Positions 9,093-18,407 of a DNA stretch of 29,477 bases are shown piece by piece. Location: contig CAJNOQ010001668.1 of assembly GCA_905250885.1 (NCBI GenBank), positions 1 through 29,477 on the forward strand. The letters run 5' to 3'. The notes under the pieces are model-generated. The model saw only the letters and a program-made list of their open reading frames with translations, did no database searches and was not told where the DNA came from. Every line of letters starts with the position of its first letter. Position 1 is the stretch's first letter. The translations under genes and the position numbers were made by a program. Source of the stretch: Didymodactylos carnosus. Taxonomy: Eukaryota; Rotifera; Eurotatoria; Philodinida; Philodinidae.

Positions 9093-12000
9093 TTAAAAAT
9101 AGTCTGAGCATGAGCAATTTCCACCACGGAAATGATGTATACGATGTCTGTCACGAACAATAATTTCACATTTTCTAAGTTTAGATATTCGTTTCGTGAA
9201 CTCATGACAATCTCCACACACTCGTAAATTTTTTACCACTTGAATTCTTTCTACAGGTCTGGATAATGATGCCACAAAATTAAACGCGATTGCCAACTTT
9301 TCTGAATGTCCACATAACAATAACTCATCGCTTTCACGTGAATCTGATCCACGCATTACCCATCTTCTGTCATACTCATAGCCATCTTTCTTAGCTTCTT
9401 CAGCCAGCTCATCTACTTTTTTGTATATTTCATCTGATCTTGGATGGCGTCGATCATGAGCTTTGAAGTAGTGAACTAGTCCATTCACTGTTGTCCAACT
9501 AAGGCCCATTACTTTTTTCAAACCATCCCGAATCATCTCATCTTTGATTTGAATTGATTCATTATAATAACCTTGTCCGGCATATGTGTTGGCTAATAAT
9601 ACTGCTGCAGCTGCAAGAGAATTCTTATCAGTCACATCAAGTGAACGCATTCGATCATAAATGTCTTGTGCCCTGGAACTATTTCGATCCTTTCGAGCAC
9701 CAGATAATAATGCCATATACATGGGAAGATACGGCTTATTTTTTTCTTCATATTGTTCAATCAGATATTGAGCTTCATCGAATAGAAACATTCTAGCTAA
9801 TGTATCAACCTAGAAACGAACAAAAAGATCGTTAAAATGTGTAGGATCAGTCGATAAGCATAATGAAGCAGTGCCTCCTTTCGACACTGAATTTCGAGAA
9901 GCTACACTAACGACTGTCGGAGAGTAGAAGATCAATCATACATACCATTGCTGTATAAATCTGTTCATTTTTGTGATCGATCGATCTGAATATCGTCTTT
10001 GCTTCGCTAATCAATCCGGAATGACTACAGGAATTAATAGCACAAACATATGTCTGCTCGTCTGGGACAAGACCAAGTTCATGTGTCATTTTATGAAACA
10101 AATCAATCGCTTCTAATCCATGACCGTTTAAACCAAAACCGTTGATCATCGCTGTGACAGCCACAACGTCATACTCTTTCATGTTTCTGAAGATAGTTTT
10201 AGCCATGCCGATATCTCCACATTTGGAAAAGGCGTCTACAAATGCTGATTCGACCATTAAATAATTTTTATATTTCGCTCGAGTTTCTTCATAAAGATCT
10301 TTGACCAATTTTGTTAAACCCAGTTGAGCACATGCATTCACCGCCAAAGTGTAGCTCACAGCACTAAGCTCCAGCTTTTGTTGTTTCATTTTATCAGCTA
10401 AATGCAGCGTTTCCATTGGCATTTCGTTAACATTATAACATTTCATTAGGACATTGTATGTTGATGTGTTCCGTTTATTCATTTCATGAAATATCTTCTC
10501 CGCTGTGTCTGTATCACCACTTCTGCCGTACAGATCGATCAAAGTATTTTGTAGTATTATATCATCATTCCACTTCGCACCATCTTTTTTCATTTGTTCA
10601 TGGTAATATTTGCCCATCTCTAAACCCTTGTGACTCCCAATTTGAGTACAAGCACTTATAATCAAGACATAGGAGACAACATCGAATCGAATGTTCTCTT
10701 GTTCCATTTTATTAGCCAAATGCAGCGTTTGCATTGGCATTTTGTTAACATTATAACATTTCATTAAGACGTTGCATATTGTTGTACCCCGTTTATTCAT
10801 TTCATGAAATATCTTCTCCGCCATTTTTATATCACCACTTCTACCATACAGATCGATAAGTGCACCTTTTACTACTATATCATCATTCCACTTCCCACCA
10901 TACTTTTGCATTTGCTCGTGATAATATTTGCCCGTTTCTAAACCTTTGTGACCCCCAGTTTGAGCACAAGCACTTATAACCAAGACATAGGACACAATAT
11001 CAAATCGAATGTTCTCTTGTTCCATTTTATTAGCCAAATGTAACGTTTGTATTGGCATTTTGTTAACATTATAACATTTCATTAGGACATTGTATGTTGA
11101 TGTGTTCCGTTTATTCATTTCATGAAATATTTTCTCCGCTGTGTCTGTATCACCACTTCTACCATACAGATCGATCAAAGTATTTTGCAGTATGATATCA
11201 TCATTCCACTTTGTGTCATCCTTTTTCATTTGTTCATGATAATATTTGCCCGTTTCTAAACCTTTGTGACCCCCAGTTTGAGCACAAGCACTTATAATCA
11301 AGACATAGGACACAATATCAAATCGAATGTTCTCTTGTTCCATTTTATTAGCCAAATGTAACGTTTGCATTGGCATTTTGTTAACATTATAACATTTCAT
11401 TAGGACATTGTATGTTGATGTGTTCCGTTTATTCATTTCATGAAATATCTTCTCCGCTGTGTCTGTATCACCACTTCTACCATACAGATCGATCAAAGTA
11501 TTTTGCAGTATGATATCATCATTCCACTTTGTGCCATACTTTTTCATTTGTTCATGATAATATTTGCCCATCTCTAAACCTTTGTGACCGCCAATTTGGG
11601 CACAAGCACTTATAACCAAGACATATGACACAGTATCGAATTCAATGTTCTCTTGTTTCATTTTATCTCCTAAATGTAACGTTCGCATTGGCATTCCATT
11701 TGTTATGTAGCCTATAGAGAAAAAAGTAGAGCAGTTCATCTCTCTGGAATTTCTCAGCAATTCAGCATATTTCAGAATTAGAATAATCCTCGCACCCTCT
11801 CTAAAACAAACGTTATCCAAGTGCAGGACTGCGTTCGAACTTATGACATAGGCAATGTATGATGTGATGGATGAAATCAGTTGATCGATTTATTAGCCTT
11901 TGTATAAAGGGAATACGGGAAGGCTCACCTTTTAACATGGTGTTAAACGTGGGAACATCGCGTTTAGTCATTGTCTCGAAAAGCGTTTCAGCGTTTTTGA

Positions 12001-12424
12001 CGTCTCTACATTGAAAGTACATATTCATCAACGCCGTTTGTATTTTGATATTGTCTTTTATTAATCGGTGGTCATTGTTAACTATCGTTTGATGCACCTG
12101 TTTTCCTTTTTGTATATTTTTCATTTGTCCGCATGCATTAATGACAAAAAGATATTTAGCGTGGTCCACTACTATTCTCCGTTCTATCATTTGGTCGTAC
12201 AGTTGTAATATCTTCTCGTTTTGACCATTTTTCTTGAATTCTTTCATCAGCGCAGTATATTTTTGGACTGGAGCAATATTCGCTGATTCTGCGGTCATAC
12301 TTAAAACTGGAGACTCCAGCCGTTGTTGTTGTTTCGATTCGCGATTCTCCGTATACTTTATACGTTTTAAAACGTTAAAATAATTTCTGGATAAAGCGAA
12401 ACTTGATGGTAATTTGGCCAACAT
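9093..12424 (-). CDS. PPR-DYW protein (PLS-class, cytidine deaminase domain)
   Basis: Three exons: 12424-11929, 11711-9946 and 9809-9093 (donors GTGAGC and GTATGT; acceptors CTATAG and TTCTAG). They join in frame to 992 residues plus TAA. The N-terminus (MLAKLPSSFALSRNYF, basic, no acids) looks like a mitochondrial presequence. About 20 PPR motifs follow in P-L-S order: one triplet in exon 1, four near-identical triplets, two diverged ones, then E1 and E2. The C-terminus is a DYW deaminase domain with HSE at 922-924 and CGDC at 952-955 (zinc and catalytic signature HxE...CxxC). It ends in DYF instead of DYW, and the PG box reads MG. In plants such proteins convert specific cytidines to uridines in organelle transcripts. 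By analogy this one may edit or bind mitochondrial RNA; the target is unknown. DYW-type PPR genes are otherwise typical of land plants and some protists, with reports in rotifers, which implies ancient horizontal acquisition. It looks functional: no lesions. Confidence 0.93.
10423..11694 (-). repeat. Four tandem 318-bp PLS-triplet units inside the PPR gene
   Basis: Unit boundaries marked by the MPMQTLHL-type start lie at 11694, 11376, 11058 and 10740, exactly 318 bp (106 codons) apart. A fifth, diverged unit begins at 10422. Each unit holds one whole P-L-S cycle: L motif (SYVLVISACAQ), S motif (NTLIDLYGRSGD), P motif (YNVLMKCYN). Units 1, 2 and 4 have the same S-motif start (DDIILQNTLIDL), while unit 3 reads DDIVVKGALIDL there. 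Third positions are also highly conserved, indicating recent amplification or homogenisation. Confidence 0.95.
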
Positions 12425-12813
12425 GAAAATCTGTATGTGCTACAGCAAAATAAAACATAGTTAGCATTTTCTGTCAAATTAAGTGAACAGCATTTTGATT
12501 GAACTTCGAGGAGATCTTTAGCCTCATAAAATGTGTTTTTGATTGATTTTTATAGCAAGAGTACGTCACGAACATGCCTTAAGACCTTTCGATTCATCAA
12601 ACTTCTCAAGAGTAAAACCTCTTATGTTCTAATTTCTCTGTATACGCATATTAATAACTATCTGTTATTATATAATGAAATGAGGTCAGCTTGCCTGCGT
12701 ATCCTTAAAAAAGAAGTTTTCATGTTAGAATACTTTTAGTTAGAATAGGGAAAACATTTGTTATTTATTTAAAGAAAACAGCATGTATCTTAAAACAAAC
12801 AAAAGATTCGATG
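12425..12813. other. Spacer between PPR gene and filamin relic; source of a duplication
   Basis: No gene is seen. The stretch presumably holds the PPR promoter and the old filamin 3' flank. Bases 12425-12584 recur at 16658-16820, and about 12640-12805 recur at about 18255-18385. In the second copy the two halves are separated by 1.43 kb that includes a foldback structure. Confidence 0.6.
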
Positions 12814-13816
12814 TTATGAACCGACGTGAATAAGAAATGGACCATTTTTAATATGTTTTCCATCACGATAAACATTGACAAAATGATCGCCAGTTTCTTT
12901 CGATATAAATGATAATTCTAAAAACAAAAATATGTGATCATTTTTTCTATTGATTTTTTTATGTGACCATATAATACCTCAGCTTCCATTTGACAATTCT
13001 TTTAATAGGCACGGTTCTTCTATGCCGCCGCTCGGTGAACGTATTGCTGCATGAAGTTCGTTTATATCTGTTTCCATAACACATAAACTCACTTTGATTA
13101 CCGATCATGACTTGTGATCGTTTTCGAGATTCACCCAACACAAGTAGACGAATGTGATTACACGAAAACAATATCCTTGCATTGTCCATTTTATATTCGT
13201 TATTTTTGCTGTGAATGGCGAACCAACTATGTGTTTATCTGCACATTTATTGTTATCGTATATTCACCAGCAGACTTAAAAATGTCAAATGCACATGCAT
13301 CAATGTTATGTTGAACAAGTTTTTATTTTATCGTCGTAATACATATGGGCCAGTAGGTAACATCACACGTTCCATCGTTATTATCTTTACATTGAATCTC
13401 TGCTTTGGATGGACCTTCAACGGCAACTGCTAAACCTCCTAAAAATTATAATAATTTAGTTAAGTTTTTAATATTTTTATATGTTGACAACTCGTACTAC
13501 TAACCAGAGCCGGTATCTTTGGTAACACTACGAAAGTTGCATGGTGCATTGCACCGTGACTCAAACCAGGACCATAACCTCTTTGAACTTGATCAACATG
13601 AAATTTAAATGGTGATCCTAAAAATATTCGATTTAACTCATCAATTATACGATACTTTCTTCTATTTATGTAACCTGCAAACCTGCAATGGGTTGTCCTT
13701 GATAAAAAACATCTAATTCATGTCAACAAATTTCAGATGGCTGATATTTGATACTAACAGTTCCATCTCTTCGATAACAGGTGTATGCATTTTTCCTGTT
13801 GGTGTACGAACCACGA
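12814..13816 (-). pseudogene. Filamin relic, exons for repeats ~18-20
   Basis: Reading right to left, exons 13816-13683, 13617-13505, 13438-~13344, 13274-12978 and 12917-12814 encode filamin Ig-like repeats. Readable motifs are [98 protein letters not shown] and KETGDHFVNVYRDGKHIKN. The order matches repeats 18 to 20 of animal filamins. Lesions are a frameshift at 13773/13774, TGA at 13723-13725, frameshifts near 13525, 13245 and 13086, and TGA at 12979-12981. The relic ends in TAA at 12814-12816, just after repeat 20, so the integrin-binding and dimerising repeats 21-24 are absent. Filamins cross-link actin; this copy cannot make such a protein. Confidence 0.88.
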
Positions 13817-13990
13817 CTAAAATAAATGCACGAGGGGATAAATTAGAGAGAACGAGATATAAAGTTATCAAATATTAGTAGATGAATAACAATAGTCAAT
13901 GGTGCTAAAGAATAATTACCAAACTTGTTCAGAAGTAATTAATCAAATAAAGGAATGTATCGAAGATATTTAGACCAACACTTTATCATG

Positions 13991-14240
13991 CGAAACGCCT
14001 CATTTTGTAGACAAATTTTTGGTCTATGTATTTGTATGAAAGATAACATTAAAGCTTGAAAGAGAGAAACGTTTTTAACGAATTACTGAAGAGGCACGAA
14101 CAGTTATGTAACTGGTGACCAGTTATCACGTACAGTTATGGCATTTAATAATGCTTATATTTTTGTCACAATTAATTTTAAACTTTTTTTGTTTCAAAAA
14201 ATGCATAGAACAAACATTTGTCTACAAAACGAGACGTTCT
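13991..14240. repeat. Imperfect inverted repeat (38-bp arms)
   Basis: Arms at 13991-14028 and 14203-14240 are complementary with few mismatches (shared core TTTTGTAGACAAAT...TCTATG). The 174-bp loop shows no coding content. It lies just right of the last filamin exon block and is probably another foldback or MITE remnant. Confidence 0.5.
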
Positions 14241-14817
14241 GCAAGTCTGAGTGATTCTTATAACCGCGTTATAATAATTTTCCTGGATGCTCTAACGCTA
14301 GTTATATAACCGGTGCATGCCTAATACTAACACTATTTTTTGATTTTACAATTGGTTTTTTCATTTAATTTCATTTTAGCTTGTATTCAAGAGTCATTTC
14401 ATAATAGGTGTTGTTGATTAAAATTGTACTATTACGAGTAGTTGCCGAATTCGAGTTCGAATATAAATGCATATTCTTTATATCTATATCTATTTCTATA
14501 TACATATATTCAACGATATATACATACATAGGTAGGGATACGTCCTGTAGATGCAGATACAGTTAGGAATAGATTTAGTTTTGGTTATGCATATTGATAG
14601 GAATTGTTGTTCCAATAATAATAACAATAGTTATGATTATCAGATCGTTTTTCTTGAATAGAAATGAGTTCAGAAACAATCAAACAGTCACTAATCATCC
14701 ATTCGTGTTTGACATCAGTCATGTGCTGTCATGACGTTTACCTGACTCACTCTCAGCTTGCACCCCCTCCACCTTACCATCACGTCACGACATGCCTCAA
14801 ACGGATACCCATAGATG

Positions 14818-14891
14818 GTCAAACATTCATCATTCATACATTCATGTTTGACATATGTCAAACATGAATGTTTGAATGATGGATGTTTGAC
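14818..14891. repeat. 74-bp near-perfect palindrome
   Basis: Arms 14818-14852 and 14857-14891 are 35 nt each with two mismatches, around a 4-nt centre (ATAT). Weaker complementarity continues outward to about 14785 and 14925. The palindrome is built from the words GTCAAACATTCAT and ATTCATGTTTGAC, and a related CATTCGTGTTTGACAT occurs at about 14700. It would form a cruciform or strong RNA hairpin. Confidence 0.85.
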
Positions 14892-15604
14892 TGTCTATAG
14901 ATATGTGTTTCACACATGTTATGACAGGATATGAATGTAGTAAATTTATGATTGTGTATGACACATATGGAAAGTTTTGACACGACATTCGACAAAATAG
15001 TTATGACCACTCTGGCATAAACGGAGGGTCGTCTACTCTCGTAACCAAATGATACTGACGTCCCGCAAATCCACGAAATCCTCATCCGCACTTCCAACAT
15101 ACCAACTAATAGGGATCAGACAATATTGCACCATACTCCGCCATGCTTATACATTCTGAAAATGTAGTTAACATCTACAGTAACTATTGTAAGAAATATT
15201 GGGTTGCGCCTCACTCTTATCAACCACCGCCCCCTTCCCCCACATACACTGCAGTATATGTATATGCACATATGTACTACACAGACTGCACAAACATCTT
15301 CTACTGTACAAACATATTATCAAACCATACACAACAGTTTTTCTTTTCTCACCCTATAGTCTACTATACGAATAGGGAGGCAGGTATGCACGAAACAGCC
15401 TCAAACACGATTTCTTTTTATCTTTTCTTCCACTGCACAACACACATACTGTACAATTAAAACGATTATTCTCTTCCACTTTCTCCTTCTTCATGTCACG
15501 ATAGACAGTGCATATACGTCAACTATCGACAGCGTCAGAAATTTCAGAAATCCATACCCACTATGGACTTCAATATCATACTATACATATACCAAACAAC
15601 TCTG

Positions 15605-15790
15605 TGCTGGAGAGTAATAAATGGCTAACCCATTTATGCCATTTATGCTAGAGGGTGATAAATGGCAGAGCCGTTTATGCTACGAAAGAGCCATTTACGC
15701 TAGAAATTACCCATTTATACTAGAGAACGCTCCTGGATAGGCAGCTGCATAGCCATTTATTCTAGAAACGGCGCAATTTATTTATCCAGT
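15605..15790. repeat. Cluster of CCATTTAT(G)CTAGA words
   Basis: The word (G)CCATTTATGCTAGA or a close variant recurs at least six times, at about 15631, 15642, 15668, 15689, 15709 and 15752, with irregular spacing of 11-43 bp. The inverse AATGGC word is at about 15620 and 15660. No function is evident. It may be a subterminal binding-site cluster of the enclosing element. Confidence 0.5.
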
Positions 15791-15896
15791 AATAAACTGT
15801 AACTGCTGAGGCTTTTAACAGGGAAAAAACTTTTACGAAGCTAACATAGCACAAACAAACTCGAACCACAGCGATTGTTTTAGAGATGATTACCCC

Positions 15897-16105
15897 GAAA
15901 TAAAACTAAATCTACAACTACAGGATATACCCCTATCTATGTGCGTATATATGAATAAATAAAACTAAATCTATTCCTAACTAAATCTACAACTACAGGA
16001 CATACCCTATCTATCTATGTATGTATGTGTAAATAAAACTAAACATATTCCTAACCAAATCTGCATCTACAAGATATAATCCTACCTATGTATAGATATA
16101 TAGTT
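15897..16105. repeat. Three-unit tandem repeat, ~60-75 bp
   Basis: Three head-to-tail copies start at about 15898, 15957 and 16031 with AAATAAAACTAAA. Each continues through CTACAACTACAGGAYATA to TATCTATGTATG. The first copy lacks the ATTCCTAACTAAATC segment. A single inverted copy is at about 14530-14585, forming the other inner arm of the enclosing element. Confidence 0.65.
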
Positions 16106-16372
16106 ATGTCGAAGCATTTATTTTCGAAGTGATAGTAAGCAATTGAGGTCCATTTATATTCGAACTCGAATCAGGCAACTCATGACTATTACTACTATTA
16201 CTAGTGCTACTACTACTATAGAGGAACATGTCATCTCATTTACCTGTAATATCGCCCACAGACGGCCACCACCAACTGGTAATCAAAAAGCGACAGGTCG
16301 ATATTGACTGGAAACGTGTCTGGATATAAATGTATCTTGGATATGGTGACGGTCATATTTATCTTCTCCGGC

Positions 16373-16657
16373 CTAAGTTGCATGAAATATCACAAATCTC
16401 TCTACTGTTCTTCGTTCTATCATTTGGTCGTACAGTTGTAATATCTTCTCGTTTTGACCATTTTTCTTGAATTCTTTCATCAGCGCAGTATATTTTTGGA
16501 CTGGAGCAATATTCGCTGATTCTGCGGTCATACTTAAAACTGGAGACTCCAGCCGTTGTTGTTGTTTCGATTCGCGATTCTCCGTATACTTTATACGTTT
16601 TAAAACGTTAAAATAATTTCTGGATAAAGCGAAACTTGATGGTAATTTGGCCAACAT
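16373..16657 (-). pseudogene. Truncated duplicate of the PPR-DYW 5' end
   Basis: Bases 16414-16657 are identical, base for base, to 12181-12424, the first 81 codons of the PPR gene including the presumed mitochondrial presequence and start of the first PPR motif. At 16413 the match stops and the frame ends after a dozen unrelated codons, so no PPR array or DYW domain follows. The 5' flank is also duplicated to 16820 but carries about eight differences in 160 bp. It could express a ~94-residue peptide if transcribed, but is best called a fragment. Confidence 0.85.
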
Positions 16658-16929
16658 GAAAATCTACATGTGCTACAACAAAATAATACATAGTTAGCAT
16701 TTTTCGTCAAATTAAGTGAACAGCATTTTGATTGAACTTCGAGGAGATCTTTAGCCTCATAAAATGTATTTTTTTTGATTGATTTTTATAGCAAGAGTAC
16801 GTCATGAACATGCCTTAAGAGACAGTTCACGAGCCCAACAAGAAACCCAATCACGAATGAAACAATTGAGCTATAGTTTTTATTCCATACTCAGATTCTA
16901 CTATATAGACTAGGCTTGTGAGAAATTTT

Positions 16930-18288
16930 TATATAATAACAGATAGTTGTTAATATGCATATGCGGAGAAATATCAGCGAAGTTATACAATTTACAGAAT
17001 GATGACTATAGAAGATTTGCGAAAAGTGGCCTCCTACAGTAAAGAGGCCATAACTCGGTCATTTTCTGCATGTTCTCTTTGAGCAACATTTCATTCGAAA
17101 GCCTATCTAAAACTGAACTGAATCACATATTTCAAATTTGTTGAAATTTGATGCAAAGGTTCCAAAACTTGAAAACAAGATGGCCGACGGACAGCTTTCT
17201 TTCAGTTTTTCGACGTTTCTGGCATGAAAACATAATCAAAATTCAAAAATAAGGAGATATTTGGAACCAGCGTCGAAAACTGCATCAGATGAGGTTGATG
17301 GAAGTTATTTGGAGGAATAAAAAATTTCATCACTTTTTCAACTTTTTTATGTTCAATATAAGTAGGAGGAATGAAACAAAGGGATAAAAAATTCCGGAAT
17401 AAAAAATGAATATAGTGCTTAGCTCTTGAAGAGCCTCGGCACAATAGAAAAATTTTTTGATTACCAAGTGTAGACGATATTTGTCAGAAACGAGAGATCA
17501 CACGAAAGCAAGATGCGAATGAAGAGTAAATTATCATGTGCTTATTCTTTTTTTCTTGACGAAGGAGGGTCAAAGATTTAAGGTTTATTTAGTCTGATTT
17601 TATGCAGAACTAAATTCTTTATCAGATACATTATAAACAATTTCTGGGCAATTTTTGACCGGAATTTTTTATCCCGTTTTTTTAATCCTCCTGCTTATAC
17701 TGAACATAAAAAAGTTGAAAAAGTAATGAAATTTTTTATTCCTCCAAATAACTTCCATCAACCTCATCTGATGCAGTTTTCGATGCTGGTTCCAAATATC
17801 TCCTTATTTTTGAATTTTGAAGTTTTCATGCCAGAACCGTCGAAAAACTGAAAGCATATTATCCGTCGGCCATCTTGTTTTCAAGTTTTGGAACCTCTGC
17901 ACCACTTTTAAACCTAAATTTTTCAGCTCAGTTTGTAGAAAATTGAATTTTCTATCTCATGTGGCCTTCGAATTTTTTGAGAAATTCTGTTTAAGGGCTC
18001 AAAAGTGGCATTTGTTCGGAAAACTTCCCCGCTCAAAATGCGAATCTTTCACCTGATGTGGCTTTTAAACTGTCACTTTTCATCTTAAAAAATTTGAAAA
18101 TATGTGATTTTATTCAGTTTTATATAGGCTTTCGAATGAAATGTTGCTCAAAGAGAGCATACAAAAAATGGCGGAGTTATGGCCTCTTTACTGTAAGAGG
18201 CTACTTTTCGCAAATCTTCTATAGTCATCGTTCTGTAAATTGTATAACTCAGCTGCATACGCCTATTAATAACTATCTGTTATTGTAT
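16930..18288. repeat. Large foldback (inverted arms of ~460 and ~630 bp)
   Basis: Left arm ~16930-17400 is the inverted complement of right arm ~17657-18288, with a 256-bp centre. Shared landmarks are TAACAGATAGTTGTTAATATGC, the AAGAGGCCATAAC word, CATTTCATTCGAAAGC, AAAACAAGATGGCCGACGG and GGGATAAAAAATTCCGG. The right arm carries about 180 bp extra (17905-18085). The outermost bases also match ordinary flank DNA at 12640-12680, so the arm includes local sequence and is not only inserted DNA. Open frames inside (17202-17444, 17817-18056, 18058-18342) are by-products. Confidence 0.75.
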
Positions 18289-18385
18289 GATGAAATGAGA
18301 TCAGCTTGCCCGTGTATCCTCAAAAAGCAGTTACCATGTTAGAACAGCAAAAGCATTTGTTATTTATTCACATCCTAACTTAAAA
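18255..18385. repeat. Second half of duplicated PPR-filamin spacer
   Basis: This matches about 12640-12805 with roughly 85-90 percent identity by eye (shared words AATAACTATCTGTTAT, GATGAAATGAG, TCAGCTTGCC, CATTTGTTATTTATT, CTTAAAACA). It is the continuation of the duplicated block beginning at 16414. The filamin tail that would follow in the original is missing and a DNA transposon starts 20 bp further on. Confidence 0.65.
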
Positions 18386-18407
18386 CACTTGAAACGACGA
18401 ATATAGT

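Larger units (their letters stand above)
14437..16183. mobile_element. ~1.75-kb element with inverted ends, non-coding
   Basis: Outer arms 14440-14469 and 16151-16180 share 30 bp with two mismatches (core TCGAGTTCGAATATAAATG). Further in, about 14530-14585 pairs with 16035-16075 and with its tandem copies (GTTAGGAATAGATTTAGTTTT). Between the ends lie a 74-bp palindrome, a CCATTTAT-word cluster and a three-unit tandem repeat. No transposase fragment is visible. The class is unknown; the nested inverted structure suggests a foldback-type element. Small open frames inside (14664-14867, 14858-15100, 15143-15460) look non-coding. Confidence 0.5.

Noticed and set aside
9005-9217. Minus-strand open frame overlapping the PPR stop
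   Set aside because: A different frame from the DYW domain; composition is that of a shadow frame.
9554-9796. Plus-strand open frame
   Set aside because: Antisense to PPR exon 3.
10458-10661. Plus-strand open frame
   Set aside because: Antisense to the PPR repeat array; it has no features of its own.
10423-11694. Regular repeats considered as a CRISPR or satellite array
   Set aside because: The 318-bp units are coding, in frame and match PLS motifs, with no spacer structure.
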